Positions 52,629 through 62,800 of a DNA stretch of 64,000 nucleotides are shown here, one piece after another (position 1 is the stretch's first letter; every line of letters starts with the position of its first letter). Below the pieces are notes generated by a model. That model made no database searches and was not told where the DNA came from. It was given only the letters and a program-made list of their open reading frames with translations. Origin of the DNA: Clostridia bacterium (lineage in GTDB: Bacteria; Bacillota; Clostridia; Lachnospirales; CAG-274); contig JAUNGN010000006.1 in the NCBI GenBank assembly GCA_030524425.1, positions 1 through 64,000 on the forward strand, in the 5' to 3' direction. Both the position numbers and the translations under genes were made by a program.

Positions 52629-54407
52629 CTATTCTGTTCTGTATCCTGTTACTTCGTTTTCAATCATCCATTCCATTTTGCAGTCCATAAGATATTTTAT
52701 AACATCATTTTCCTTGCCATATATCGTCTTATATATTGACTGAGTTTCAAATAAATCGTTGTAAGTAAGATATGGATAGTCAACCATTGTATTTGTGCCT
52801 GCCATATAGTAAAGCGCATAGTTTAAGTTGTTGCTTGCAAGTACCCATTGATCCTTTGTGTCTTCAACGGCAAGGAGCATTTTATCGGCAAGAGTTTTGT
52901 ATTTTTCTTCTCTTGTGGTCTGATAAAGGGTATAAAGTACATTTAATTCGGCAAGCTGATGGTTAAGAGAAACATGGGTTCTGTTGTGCTCATAGTCATA
53001 ACCATAGTCTTCAACAAGCCATCCGCCGTTTTTAGTGTCATAATGATTATTTTCCGCATGGTCAATAAAGTATTCCGCATATCTGCATACAGCCATTAAG
53101 AAATCGTCATTGTTATATCTTTTGTAGGCATTTATAAGGTTTACGGCAAAGTCTGTATTAAATCTTGTGTCATAAAAATTGGCGCCTATATTAAAATCCT
53201 CTGAAAGCCAGCCCGACTTTGGACCTGTTGCCCAATAACCTAAATCATTTTGGTTCTGCATACAGGTATAAGTAAACACATAGCCTAAATCATAAGCCGC
53301 AAGGAAATCACCATACTTAGTCATACTTGCGCCTGCATAGTTGGAAGGCTGTCTGTAAAGCATTGTTTCACTGTATGGAATATAGTTAGAGGGGGCCCGG
53401 AAATAATATCCGTCCCATGAAAAACGTCTGCCGTCAGCAAGCTCCTGCTTAAGAACATTAAAATGGTTAATATTGTTCCAGTCAGCAAGCTTGTGTTCTG
53501 TAGATAATAAATACCATATTTCTCCCACATAATTCGTATCATGAGGGAAAGTATAGGTAATGGATATTGTGTCATCCTCATTTATTTCAATTGACAGGGG
53601 CTCTTCAAGCTCCGGGTTGTATTCCTGAGTGTTATTCTGAAATTTATTGTTAGTATAAACAGATGGAATACTTATAATAATTGAAGCCTTGTCTGTATCA
53701 ATGAAAAGAGTCTGTTTCTCAGTGTTCACAGGATTTTGTGACATATACCAATCCTTTGTTTCAGGTGATACATATCTCATTTCAAAGGCAGAACCGGGTA
53801 TATTAATGGTTTCGCTGTATCTTTCTTCCTGTGTTGAGTTGAAATTGTATCTTTTTATACTGAAAACGTCGTTGTTAATAAATTTAAAGCTTTTTTCCTT
53901 TACGGTTTTATCAGCATCATTTAATATAACTTCTTCTTTAATTTCGGGGGCAGTTATTGCCTTCCACTTATCCTTAAAGGTGTTTTTTACCACATTGTAT
54001 GCTTCAAGAGCATTACCTGTTAAAGGATTGCCGTTCTTATCAACGGGGTTATCACTGTAAGTATTAGTGTTTATGGTAGTTATTTCTATACCTGCTTCAT
54101 ATTTTGTTTTATCAAAAGCTGTGGTGGATTCTGTAGCGGCCTCAGTAGTAGTTTCGGTTGTTGTGACAGTGTTTTTATTTTTGTTTTTAACACCTCTTAT
54201 TGAGCCGGAAACAGATGAGGCAAAGGTTGTGCCTTCGGTGGCAGGTTCGGTAGTTGCCTCGGTAGTTGCTTCGGTAGTAGTTGCAGCCGCATAAGTCTGT
54301 GTTGTGCCCTTAATTGTTCTTGCTAATGAATTTACCGTGAAAATTGTTGTAGACAATGCAACTGTAAAGACTGCAGCTAATGCCAGCTTTCCAGTTATTT
54401 TTTTCAT
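52629..54407 (-). CDS. Secreted alpha-toroid protein with Thr/Glu linker, 592 aa
   Basis: Signal peptide (about 1-38), then a repetitive Thr/Ala/Glu linker (TTEATTEATTEPATE and a second one, about 40-100), then about 490 residues with no certain family. The C-terminal half is helical with repeated GGWLVEDYGYDYEHNRTHVS and NHQLAELNVLYTLY motifs. It resembles (alpha/alpha)-toroid glycan-active enzymes such as the C5-epimerase or unsaturated glucuronyl hydrolase folds. The linker matches those of the nearby pectate lyase, suggesting shared export and a role in polysaccharide use. Confidence 0.7.
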   Translation of the reverse strand: MKKITGKLALAAVFTVALSTTIFTVNSLARTIKGTTQTYAAATTTEATTEATTEPATEGTTFASSVSGSIRGVKNKNKNTVTTTETTTEAATESTTAFDKTKYEAGIEITTINTNTYSDNPVDKNGNPLTGNALEAYNVVKNTFKDKWKAITAPEIKEEVILNDADKTVKEKSFKFINNDVFSIKRYNFNSTQEERYSETINIPGSAFEMRYVSPETKDWYMSQNPVNTEKQTLFIDTDKASIIISIPSVYTNNKFQNNTQEYNPELEEPLSIEINEDDTISITYTFPHDTNYVGEIWYLLSTEHKLADWNNINHFNVLKQELADGRRFSWDGYYFRAPSNYIPYSETMLYRQPSNYAGASMTKYGDFLAAYDLGYVFTYTCMQNQNDLGYWATGPKSGWLSEDFNIGANFYDTRFNTDFAVNLINAYKRYNNDDFLMAVCRYAEYFIDHAENNHYDTKNGGWLVEDYGYDYEHNRTHVSLNHQLAELNVLYTLYQTTREEKYKTLADKMLLAVEDTKDQWVLASNNLNYALYYMAGTNTMVDYPYLTYNDLFETQSIYKTIYGKENDVIKYLMDCKMEWMIENEVTGYRTE

Positions 54408-54783
54408 ATTTAATTCACTCTCCTATACAATTTTTATCCAATTATAATTATATCAAAAATTTATAGCTTTTATATTACAATAACATTAAAATTATTTTAT
54501 TTTAATTAAAAACAAAAAAGCTTGAAATACGGAGGTTTCAAGCTGAAGTGTGTTTAAAAAGAAATTATAAAAAATTGAATAAATGTTAAATTGCGGTATG
54601 AAATACTTTATATAATTAATGTTTTACTTAGTATAAGCAAAAATCAATAAAATATGCCGTTTTTAAGAATTGATAAATTTCGGAGATGCTGTATTAGGTA
54701 TAAAGAAAAAAGACTCATTCCCGTAAAGGTTTGAGCCTTTGCTGCTTTAGTGATAAATTAATTGCCGCAGCATTTTTAAGAAA
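54408..54783. other. Intergenic region with EamA terminator
   Basis: A hairpin AGCTTGAAA/TTTCAAGCT (54519-54544) is followed on the minus strand by TTTTTTGTTTTT, forming a terminator for the EamA gene. A G/C-containing stretch (54700-54780) just before that gene's end has no clear feature. The promoter of the 592-aa gene must be at about 54420-54510 but is not distinct. Confidence 0.5.
54519..54544 (-). terminator. Terminator of the EamA-family gene
   Basis: A nine-bp stem with an eight-base loop and a long minus-strand T run. It lies 240 bases after the stop, so the transcript has a long 3' tail. Confidence 0.65.
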
Positions 54784-55638
54784 TTACTGTTTATTATTAT
54801 ATACAAACAGGGCTGCAGAAGCACCGCATATAATGATATAGCCTATAATGCTGTAAATATCGGGCACATCTGAAAACAGGAAAAATCCCATTAATGCTGC
54901 AAAGATTATCTGTGTATAATCAAAAATGGAAATTTCCTTAGCAGGAGCGTTTGAGTAGGCTGCTGTAATTGTAAACTGACCGCCTGTTGCTGCCGTACCC
55001 GCAAGGAGTAAATAACCAAGCTGCCGCATTTCCATTGGCTCAAATCCTGCTATTACCCATGGTAAAACTGCAATACAGCTGAACGCTGAAAAGAAAAATA
55101 CTATTAAAGGTCCTTTTACTCCTCTTTGACCTAAGGCTCTTACCGCAGTGTAGGCTGCGCCAGCCCCCATTCCTCCGACAGTGCCGGTTAATGCGGGAAG
55201 TATCTCTGTAAATTCCATAGCAGGCTTAATTATAAAAAGACTGCCGATAAAGGCTGTAATTACACCTAAATACTGTATAAGCTTTGGCTTTTCCTTTAAA
55301 AATATCATTGAAAATATTATAGCAAAGAAAGGTGAAAGCTTGTTTAACATTGAAGCGTCCGACAAGTTAAGGTGGTCTACCGCATAGAAATTACCCAGTA
55401 TACCTATTGTGCCCATTGCTGAACGCAATATTAAAAGAGGTATATCATTTTTTTTGTAGTCCAGGCCAATTCCTTCTTTAAAAAGAATAAAACCTGCCGC
55501 AATCATTGCAATAAAGTTTCTGAAAAAGCTTTTTTGAACTGTAGGCAAGTCGCCTGAAAGTCTTACAAAGCAGTTCATAAGAGCAAAGAAGAATGCAGAC
55601 AATATTATATAAAATATTGCTTTTTGTTTTTTTGACAT
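54784..55638 (-). CDS. EamA/DMT-family transporter
   Basis: A 284-aa protein with ten predicted transmembrane helices in two EamA repeats. The first repeat starts KAIFYIILSAFFFALMNCFVRL, the second AALTGTVGGMGAGAAYTAVRALG. ATG 55638 (MSKKQK) is chosen because GGAGG lies eight bases before it. Drug/metabolite transporters of this type move amino acids, nucleosides or other small molecules; substrate unknown. Monocistronic. Confidence 0.88.
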   Translation of the reverse strand: MSKKQKAIFYIILSAFFFALMNCFVRLSGDLPTVQKSFFRNFIAMIAAGFILFKEGIGLDYKKNDIPLLILRSAMGTIGILGNFYAVDHLNLSDASMLNKLSPFFAIIFSMIFLKEKPKLIQYLGVITAFIGSLFIIKPAMEFTEILPALTGTVGGMGAGAAYTAVRALGQRGVKGPLIVFFFSAFSCIAVLPWVIAGFEPMEMRQLGYLLLAGTAATGGQFTITAAYSNAPAKEISIFDYTQIIFAALMGFFLFSDVPDIYSIIGYIIICGASAALFVYNNKQ

Positions 55639-55740
55639 ATTATAACCTCCAAAAGGCTGTCCCATAAGCAGAACAGTATAAATTACATATTTGACAACAT
55701 ATATTTTATTTTATTGTGTTAATAATGTCAAGCTTTATAA

Positions 55741-55771
55741 AACCCCGCTTGTTTTGTGAAGCGGCGGGGTT
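55741..55771 (-). terminator. Terminator after the stalk-domain protein
   Basis: AACCCCGC and GCGGGGTT arms; on the minus strand the stem is followed by TTTAT. It ends the murG unit. Confidence 0.65.
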
Positions 55772-55812
55772 GACTTTAGTTTAAATTTGTTTATTGTATT
55801 CAGTCTGATATA

Positions 55813-56262
55813 CTAGTCAAGTTTTAAAATATCTCCGATTTTTAAGCCTGTGTTTAAGGTGATTGCTGCAGTTTTGGTTTCATTATCCCAATCAACATCA
55901 GCGTTAAGTGCTTCGCCTACGGCTCTTAAGGGAAGCATAAACCTGCCGTCAATAATCTGCTGAGGGACATCGGGAGTTATCTGAGTACCGTTGCAGGTAA
56001 AGTACGCATTTCCGTCAGTCATTTCAACAGTGATTGACCCCTTTGTAAGAGTTGCGGTTTTGGTGTCGGAATTCCAGTCTACGCTGTAGCCTATTTTTTC
56101 AAATACACCTCTTACGGGAACCATTGTTCTGCCGTCTGCAATTACACCATCCATATCTACAGGTATACCATTTACAGTAATATTAACTTCCCCTGATGCC
56201 AATACATTTGCGGTCATAAGCAATGTTGCAGTCATTAAGTATAAAAATTTCTTCATTTTCAT
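55813..56262 (-). CDS. Secreted stalk-domain protein, 149 aa
   Basis: Signal peptide (about 1-22) and a single copper amine oxidase N-terminal-like domain with two half-repeats: RTMVPVRGVFEKIGYSVDWNSDTKTATL and RFMLPLRAVGEALNADVDWDNETKTAAI. There is no enzymatic domain. It lies 20 bp downstream of murG and is probably co-transcribed. At least four other proteins in the window carry this module. Confidence 0.85.
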   Translation of the reverse strand: MKMKKFLYLMTATLLMTANVLASGEVNITVNGIPVDMDGVIADGRTMVPVRGVFEKIGYSVDWNSDTKTATLTKGSITVEMTDGNAYFTCNGTQITPDVPQQIIDGRFMLPLRAVGEALNADVDWDNETKTAAITLNTGLKIGDILKLD

Positions 56263-56281
56263 TTCCTCCGTGTTAAAAATT

Positions 56282-57346
56282 TTATTTTGTTGCAGCTTTA
56301 ATTATTTCCATAACTGCCTTGATACCTTCTGATGCAGGTGATTTTTCCATATTTGAAATATAATCTGCCCTGTTTTCAAATACTTTGTTTATTGTATCAA
56401 AAAGGCTTCCTTTTGTCATTTTTTCTTCGTCCAAAACTTCGGCAAAGCCTTGCTTTTTAAAGCTTGAAGCATTTAATATCTGGTCACCTCTGCTTGCATT
56501 TTTGCCCAAGGGGATAAGAAGCATAGGTTTGTGCAGTGCTAAAAACTCACATATGGCATTTGAGCCTGCTCTTGATACCACCATATCTGCCATTGCAAAT
56601 ATATCGGGAAGTTCCTCCGATATATATTCAAACTGTTTGTAGCCTGTTTTGTCTAAAAGGCTGTTATCAATATGACCTTTACCGCAGAGATGAACAATGT
56701 CATACTTTGGCAGAAGTTTTCCTAAAAGCTCTCTTATTGAATTATTTACCTTAACTGAGCCTTGTGAGCCTCCCATAACAAGTATTACCGGTTTATTGCC
56801 GCTAAAACCGCAGAGAGTAAGTCCATTTTCCCTGTTTCCGGTAAAAAGCATATCTCTTATAGGTGTGCCTGTATATATGCCCTTGTTATCCTTAATGTAT
56901 TTTACCGCCTCCGGGAATGTTGTGCATACTGCTGCTGCAAAGGGCATTGCAAGTTTGTTTGCAAGTCCCGGTGTAATATCGGATTCATGGCAAACTACAT
57001 TTATCTTATTCATTGCAGCGCCTATTACAACAGGAACAGCTACAAATCCGCCTTTTGAAAATACAACATCCGGTTTGATTTTGTGAATTATATGCTTTGC
57101 CTGAAGTATTCCCTTAGCCACCTTGAATATATCGGAAAAATTTTTTTTGTCAAAGTATCTTCTCAATTTACCTGAACTTACGCCGTAATAGGGTATATTA
57201 CAGGATTTAATAAGCTCTTCCTCCATTCCTCCTTTGCTGCCTATGTAGTAAACCTCATAGCCTTCATTTTGAAGGTGGGGAATAAGTGCAATATTTGGTG
57301 TAACATGACCTGCGGTTCCTCCGCCCGTTAAAACTATTTTCTTCAT
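56282..57346 (-). CDS. murG: UDP-N-acetylglucosamine transferase MurG
   Basis: A 354-aa GT28 glycosyltransferase that converts lipid I to lipid II at the inner membrane. It has the N-terminal GGGTAGHVTPNIAL loop, GGFVAVP, CHESDITPGLANK and the C-terminal VMGGSQGS and VSRAGSNAICE motifs. It is away from ftsQ/ftsZ, so the division-wall cluster is dispersed. Start ATG is preceded by GTGGAGG. Confidence 0.96.
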   Translation of the reverse strand: MKKIVLTGGGTAGHVTPNIALIPHLQNEGYEVYYIGSKGGMEEELIKSCNIPYYGVSSGKLRRYFDKKNFSDIFKVAKGILQAKHIIHKIKPDVVFSKGGFVAVPVVIGAAMNKINVVCHESDITPGLANKLAMPFAAAVCTTFPEAVKYIKDNKGIYTGTPIRDMLFTGNRENGLTLCGFSGNKPVILVMGGSQGSVKVNNSIRELLGKLLPKYDIVHLCGKGHIDNSLLDKTGYKQFEYISEELPDIFAMADMVVSRAGSNAICEFLALHKPMLLIPLGKNASRGDQILNASSFKKQGFAEVLDEEKMTKGSLFDTINKVFENRADYISNMEKSPASEGIKAVMEIIKAATK

Positions 57347-57534
57347 ACTGAGCCTCCACTAACTGTTATAACTTAATTATATAACTTGAATTTGACAATG
57401 TCAATCAGTAACTGACTTTATGGTGTGGTATAAATATACAGCGGCAATGTTAAAAAGTTGTGAATTATTTATATTGATTATAATGTGGAAATATGTTAAT
57501 TTAATAAGTAACTACAATTTAGGAGGGTAAACAT

Positions 57535-59661
57535 ATGAAAAAGTTTTTAAGCCTTTTTATCAGCGGGGTAATGGCAGTATTATGTGCTGTTTATGTAAGT
57601 GCGGGAAATGATGCTGTATATGGTGATGCTGATGGCAATGGCAGGGTTGAAATAGCAGATGTTTCCGCAGGTCTTAACAGAGTGCTTACAGGTGAGGCTA
57701 TGCCTGTTGAAAGCAATATAAATTATATGGAATATATGGATCTTAATCAGGATGGGAAGTTTGATTCTGCAGATGTGGCTGAAATTCTGCAGATGGTTTT
57801 AGACAGTTCTTATATTCCTGATGGGGTGCCTGCAACAGAGGCGGCAACAGAGGCGGCAACAGAAACTGCCACAGAGATGACAACTGCTGAAACAGCAACA
57901 GAGGTTACAACGGCGGAGTGCAGGAGCTGGAATATGAGTAAGCCTGAGTTTACTGCTTTAGCCGGTCCTATAACGTCAAATCAGGTTATTAACGGTCTTA
58001 GCTTGTATGCAACTGATGCTAAACCGATGAATATGTTTGCGGCTGATGAAAATGTAAACGGGGTTACATATACGAATGCCCTTAATCTTGGGGGCAGCGG
58101 TAATTTGACATACAGATCCGTTTCCTTTGAGGTTGAAGGTGAAAATAAAATAGATGTTGTCATTAAATCAAGCGGTACAACAAACAGAACTCTTAACATT
58201 GTTAATGAAGAGGGGGTTGTATTAAAGACATTATCTGCAGCAACTAATGCTGTAAGATACAGCTTTGAAGTAAATTATACGGGAAGAATTTATATGTATT
58301 CTTCAGCAAGCGGAATTAATATTTACGAAATTATACTCAATGGTGAAACTCCTGAAACTGAGTCATCTACAGAGGGTACTACATTAAGTGAGACCTCAAC
58401 GGAATCTGTTACATTTAGCGGAGATACTTCTGACGGCGTGGTTGTAAACAATTTCTCTGATTTAAAGACAGAAATTGCGAAGAAAAATAACAAGATTTAT
58501 GTTCAGGGAACAATTATGTGTACTGAGAATGTAAAGCTTTCGCTTTCAAATGCCAATGTTGAAATTTACGGCCTGACTAATGAAGACGGAACTGCGGCAA
58601 CTCTTGATTTTGCTCCTTTCAGAGACAGCCTTTCAAAGAGTGGGTCAGGCGGTACAGGATTTACAATGAACGGAAGCCACTATACATTCAGAAATGTTAT
58701 TATTCAGAATGCAGGTGACTGCGGCATAAGAATTACAGGTTCAGGTGCCGGATACTCTACATTTGAAAACTGTGTATTCAGATATAATAATAATTCGGGT
58801 GTTTCTGTAACAAATGGTGGTTCACATAATACTTTTCGTTTTGTGGACAGTTACAGAAACGGCGATCTTGTTCAGAAAAATGGTGCAGATGCAGATGGTT
58901 TTTCTGTAAAGCTTAATGCAGGTGAGGAAAATAAATTCTATAACTGTCGTGCATGGGAAAACAGTGATGATGGCTGGGACAGCTACGACAGAGGTACTCC
59001 ATATATAGGCAGTGTTGAATATATTGAGTGCCTTGCATGGAACAATGGTAATCCTTACGTATTTACAGGTGAGTATGATTATGAGCATGGCTTTGCTTTA
59101 GATAAGAATTTACTTTATGTACAGGCTGTTTTAGCAAGTAATCCTGATTTTGAGGCTCAGTATAATGCACATACAGTAACAAGCTGGCCGCAGGTTACTG
59201 TAAGGCTTTTAGGAGCAAGTAATACTTATGCTAATATTCACAGTAAAAACTGGGCCGGTAATCCTAACGGATTTAAGTTTGGCTCTGCTGAAACACCAAG
59301 CTCATCTTATAGATATATTAAGAACTGTATAGCCTTTGATCATGAAAATACTCCTAATCAGAAGCCGGCAAAGGGATTTGATCAGAATAATGGCTATGCT
59401 CAGTATGATATTGAAAATGCTTTAAGCTTTAACAATGGTCAGAACTACTGGATGGACAAAATGAGTGCGAAGTCAGCTAAAGGTGTATTCTACAGCTTTA
59501 ACAGTGGTCAGGATGATGCTCCGGGCGATTTAAGTTTAACTATTCCTGATGCTGCTAAACAGGCTGAGCTTCAGCAAACTGTTTATGATTATAGAGATAT
59601 GATTTACAGTTATGTATATAACAATAAAATTCCGGGTGAACAAATTTGTAATGTATTTTAA
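57535..59661 (+). CDS. Secreted family 9 pectate lyase with dockerin-like module
   Basis: A 708-aa protein with a signal peptide (1-23), a dockerin-type pair of calcium loops (DADGNGRVEIADVS and DLNQDGKFDSADVA, about 32-95) and a Thr/Glu/Ala linker (about 100-128). A beta-sandwich carbohydrate-binding-like domain follows (about 130-275), then a PL9 beta-helix (about 300-700) with GADADGFSVKLNAGEENKFYNCRAWENSDDGWD. PL9 enzymes cleave polygalacturonate using a catalytic Lys (here VKLN) and calcium. Strong terminator after it. AGGAGG precedes the ATG. Confidence 0.9.
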   Translation: MKKFLSLFISGVMAVLCAVYVSAGNDAVYGDADGNGRVEIADVSAGLNRVLTGEAMPVESNINYMEYMDLNQDGKFDSADVAEILQMVLDSSYIPDGVPATEAATEAATETATEMTTAETATEVTTAECRSWNMSKPEFTALAGPITSNQVINGLSLYATDAKPMNMFAADENVNGVTYTNALNLGGSGNLTYRSVSFEVEGENKIDVVIKSSGTTNRTLNIVNEEGVVLKTLSAATNAVRYSFEVNYTGRIYMYSSASGINIYEIILNGETPETESSTEGTTLSETSTESVTFSGDTSDGVVVNNFSDLKTEIAKKNNKIYVQGTIMCTENVKLSLSNANVEIYGLTNEDGTAATLDFAPFRDSLSKSGSGGTGFTMNGSHYTFRNVIIQNAGDCGIRITGSGAGYSTFENCVFRYNNNSGVSVTNGGSHNTFRFVDSYRNGDLVQKNGADADGFSVKLNAGEENKFYNCRAWENSDDGWDSYDRGTPYIGSVEYIECLAWNNGNPYVFTGEYDYEHGFALDKNLLYVQAVLASNPDFEAQYNAHTVTSWPQVTVRLLGASNTYANIHSKNWAGNPNGFKFGSAETPSSSYRYIKNCIAFDHENTPNQKPAKGFDQNNGYAQYDIENALSFNNGQNYWMDKMSAKSAKGVFYSFNSGQDDAPGDLSLTIPDAAKQAELQQTVYDYRDMIYSYVYNNKIPGEQICNVF

Positions 59662-59666
59662 TTAGT

Positions 59667-59700
59667 GAAAAGACGGACACTTATAAAGTGTCCGTCTTTT
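59667..59700 (+). terminator. Terminator after the PL9 gene
   Basis: A perfect 15-bp stem (AAAAGACGGACACTT and its complement) ending in TTTT. It isolates the PL9 gene from the next lyase. Confidence 0.9.
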
Positions 59701-59804
59701 ATTAAATTTTCCAAAACTTTATAAAACTTATACAATATTTCTTCCATTTTAAAAAGTTATATGGTATAATTAACTATATATAAATTCGGAAAGGAGACTT
59801 ATTT

Positions 59805-62800
59805 ATGACGAAAAGACTTACGGCCTTAGCTATGGCTTTGGTTATGATTTTTACGCTTTCGAGTGTAAATGTTTTTGCGAGATATAGTGTAGAAGACGGA
59901 AGCTATAACTATCGTAAAACTGAAAATCTTGAAGCAAGTATAGAGGGGGAAAAGGTAGTTATTACATGGCCTGCTGTTGATAAAAACGGTAATCTTATTA
60001 ATGCCAATCCTCTTGAGTCCAATTCTGCTTATGGGGATCCGAAAGGTGGTTGGACTTATCCTACACAAGGTATGATTATTGAATATCCTAACTGGACTAT
60101 TGATGGTACTCATACAGCAAATCCTACACAGCTTAACACAGGTGATTGCAGAATTTTATTTGGTATGACAGACAAGGTTACAAGTTATCCTGTTATATGT
60201 GTTGACCAGAGGGATACATCAATAGTACTTAAAAATGCATATATTGATGATACTGTAGTTGCTGAAAATTTTGCGACTGCTTATAAGATTGAATATTCAA
60301 AAGATGGTATTAACTGGACATTAGATCATATGATGACAACTGTCAATCATGGTAAGAAGTTATACAGAACACAGGCTGACGGTTCAATAAAGCCTGATGC
60401 AAGAAATACCTTCTTTCTTGAGGATCAGTATGTTGAGGCACTTACAGGAAGTTTTGAAGAAGATACAGAGTATCAGATAAGAGTTACTGCAACAAATGCA
60501 GCCAAGACTACAGAAAACTTTAAAGAATTTACAACAACAATTACTACTCCTAAGGGTGCTGTAAAGTATCCTGCTTTTCCTACTGTTGAAGGTGGAGGAA
60601 CTTATTCTCAGGGAGGCAGAGGTACTGCTGATAAGCCTGCAGATGTTTATGTTGTAACAAATTTAACAGACAGCATTTCAAATCCGCAGCCCGGTTCTTT
60701 CAGATATGGTCTTGAAAGACGTGACAGAGCAGACGGTGATAAAAATTATCCAAGAATTATTACATTTGCTGTCGGCGGTGTAATTAATATAGACACTGAA
60801 GCATCAAAGAGCGGAAGAAGATTTAATATCGGAAGTAACACTACTATTTTAGGACAAACTGCTCCTGGTGAGGGTATTACCGTTTATGGCGGTTCTGCTA
60901 AGTTTAATGGTGAAAATATTATTGCAAGATACATTCGTTTCAGATTAGGTGAAGGTTATGATCAGGATGCTGCTACGGCAACAGGTGAAAATATTGTAAT
61001 AGATCATTGCACGTTCAGCTGGGGTGTTGACGAGTGCTTTACTGCTAAAGAAATTATAAATTCAAGTATTCAGTATAATATTATTGCAAACAGTTTAGCG
61101 TTTCCTAATAAGACAGGAATAATGAATAATGATGCTGAAGTTAATTCCGGTGAGAGTGAGGCTAAACACGGTATGGGCTCTATTATTAACGGCTCAGATG
61201 TGTCTTATACTCATAATCTTTGGGCTAATCATGGTACAAGAAATCCAAGATTTGAGGGTGGTTTTACATATAACAGTATTACATATGGAAATAAGCTTGA
61301 ATTTTCTAATAATGTTATTTATAACTGGGGACATAATTCAGGATACGGCGGTGAAAGAGGTTCAGGTAATACTAATATGATAGGTAATTATTATAAGCCG
61401 GGTCCCAATACTCTTGAAAAGGTAAATACAAGAATTTTTGATGTTGATGGCAGTACAAGTAAGTATTATTTCAAGAATAACATTATGACATCAAGTGCTG
61501 AGGTTACTGCTGATAATACTATTGGTTTTTATGATGTTACTAATTCTGATATTTTGTCTTATCCTGTTGAACTTCAAAATCCATATACAGCCACAAGTGC
61601 TGAGGAAGCTTATAATGCTGTATTAGATGGTGTTGGTGCAAGCTATGTAAGGGATGCACAGGATGCAAGACTTGTTAATGAAGTTAAGAATGGTACAGGA
61701 AGATTTATTAATAATGAATTTGAGGCAGGCGGTATTGGTACAGTTGAGGCAGAAAATACAAATGCTCCTGCAGATACTGATAAAGACGGTATTCCTGATG
61801 AGTGGGAAAAAGCGCATGGACTTAATCCTGACGATGCAAGTGATTCTGTGATTATTTCAACTGATGAAACCAAGTCTTATTGCGGTTATACTAATGTTGA
61901 AATTTATGCTAATGACCTTTTGGGCGAGTGGGAAGAAAGTACTGTTGTTCCTGCTAAGGCTGAAAATCCTGAAATAGTTGTTACTCATATTAATGATACG
62001 GAAACTAATGAGGTAATTGGAGAAGGTGATAAAAATTACATTACTATGAAAAAGGGAAAAGGCTATTCTATTCTCTTTACGGTAGATGGTGGTTATGACA
62101 GCTATAAGGTATTGTTAAATGACAGGGTTGTTTCAGATAATATGGAATTTACTGTTCCGGATGATATTGAAGCAGGTGTTTACAGTTTAGCGATTATGGC
62201 AACAAGTGACAGAGGAAACATTATATCATCAGGAATTCCTTGTGTGATAATAGATAATTCAAATGAAGGAAATTTAGAGGAGTTTAAATCTGTTGATATT
62301 GGGGCTGTAGGTGCTTATGGAGGAGATTATTACAATGCAGATGCCAATGAACTTATTTCAACAGGTGCAGGTCATATTGGTATACTTAACACAAGCTCAA
62401 TTCAGGCTCCTGATGCCTTCCACTTTAATTATAAAGAAGTAACAGGTGATTTTACTTTTACTGCTCAGATTGATAATCTTGCTAAACTTGACTATATGCA
62501 GCAGTCAGGTCTTATGGTAAGAGGAAGCCTTGATCCTACAAGTGAATTTTATATGCCTTCCCTTACTTATATTAAGGGTGAGGATTATGAAGGTTTAACT
62601 GATATAGCCGGAAATGGTATTAAGGCTAAGAATATCAGAACTATGGTGAGAAAGACTGATGGCGGTAATGTGTCTTATACAATGCATATGCTTGGCATTC
62701 CTGCTGTAAGAGTTGACCGAACTCCAAATCATGGTTGGGCAAGAATTGAGAGAAAGGGACAGGAAGTTACACTTTCAGCTTCTCTTGATGGAAATACATG

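Noticed and set aside
53939..54294. Plus-strand frames in the Thr/Glu linker region
   Set aside because: They are complements of a repetitive linker in a well-supported minus-strand gene.
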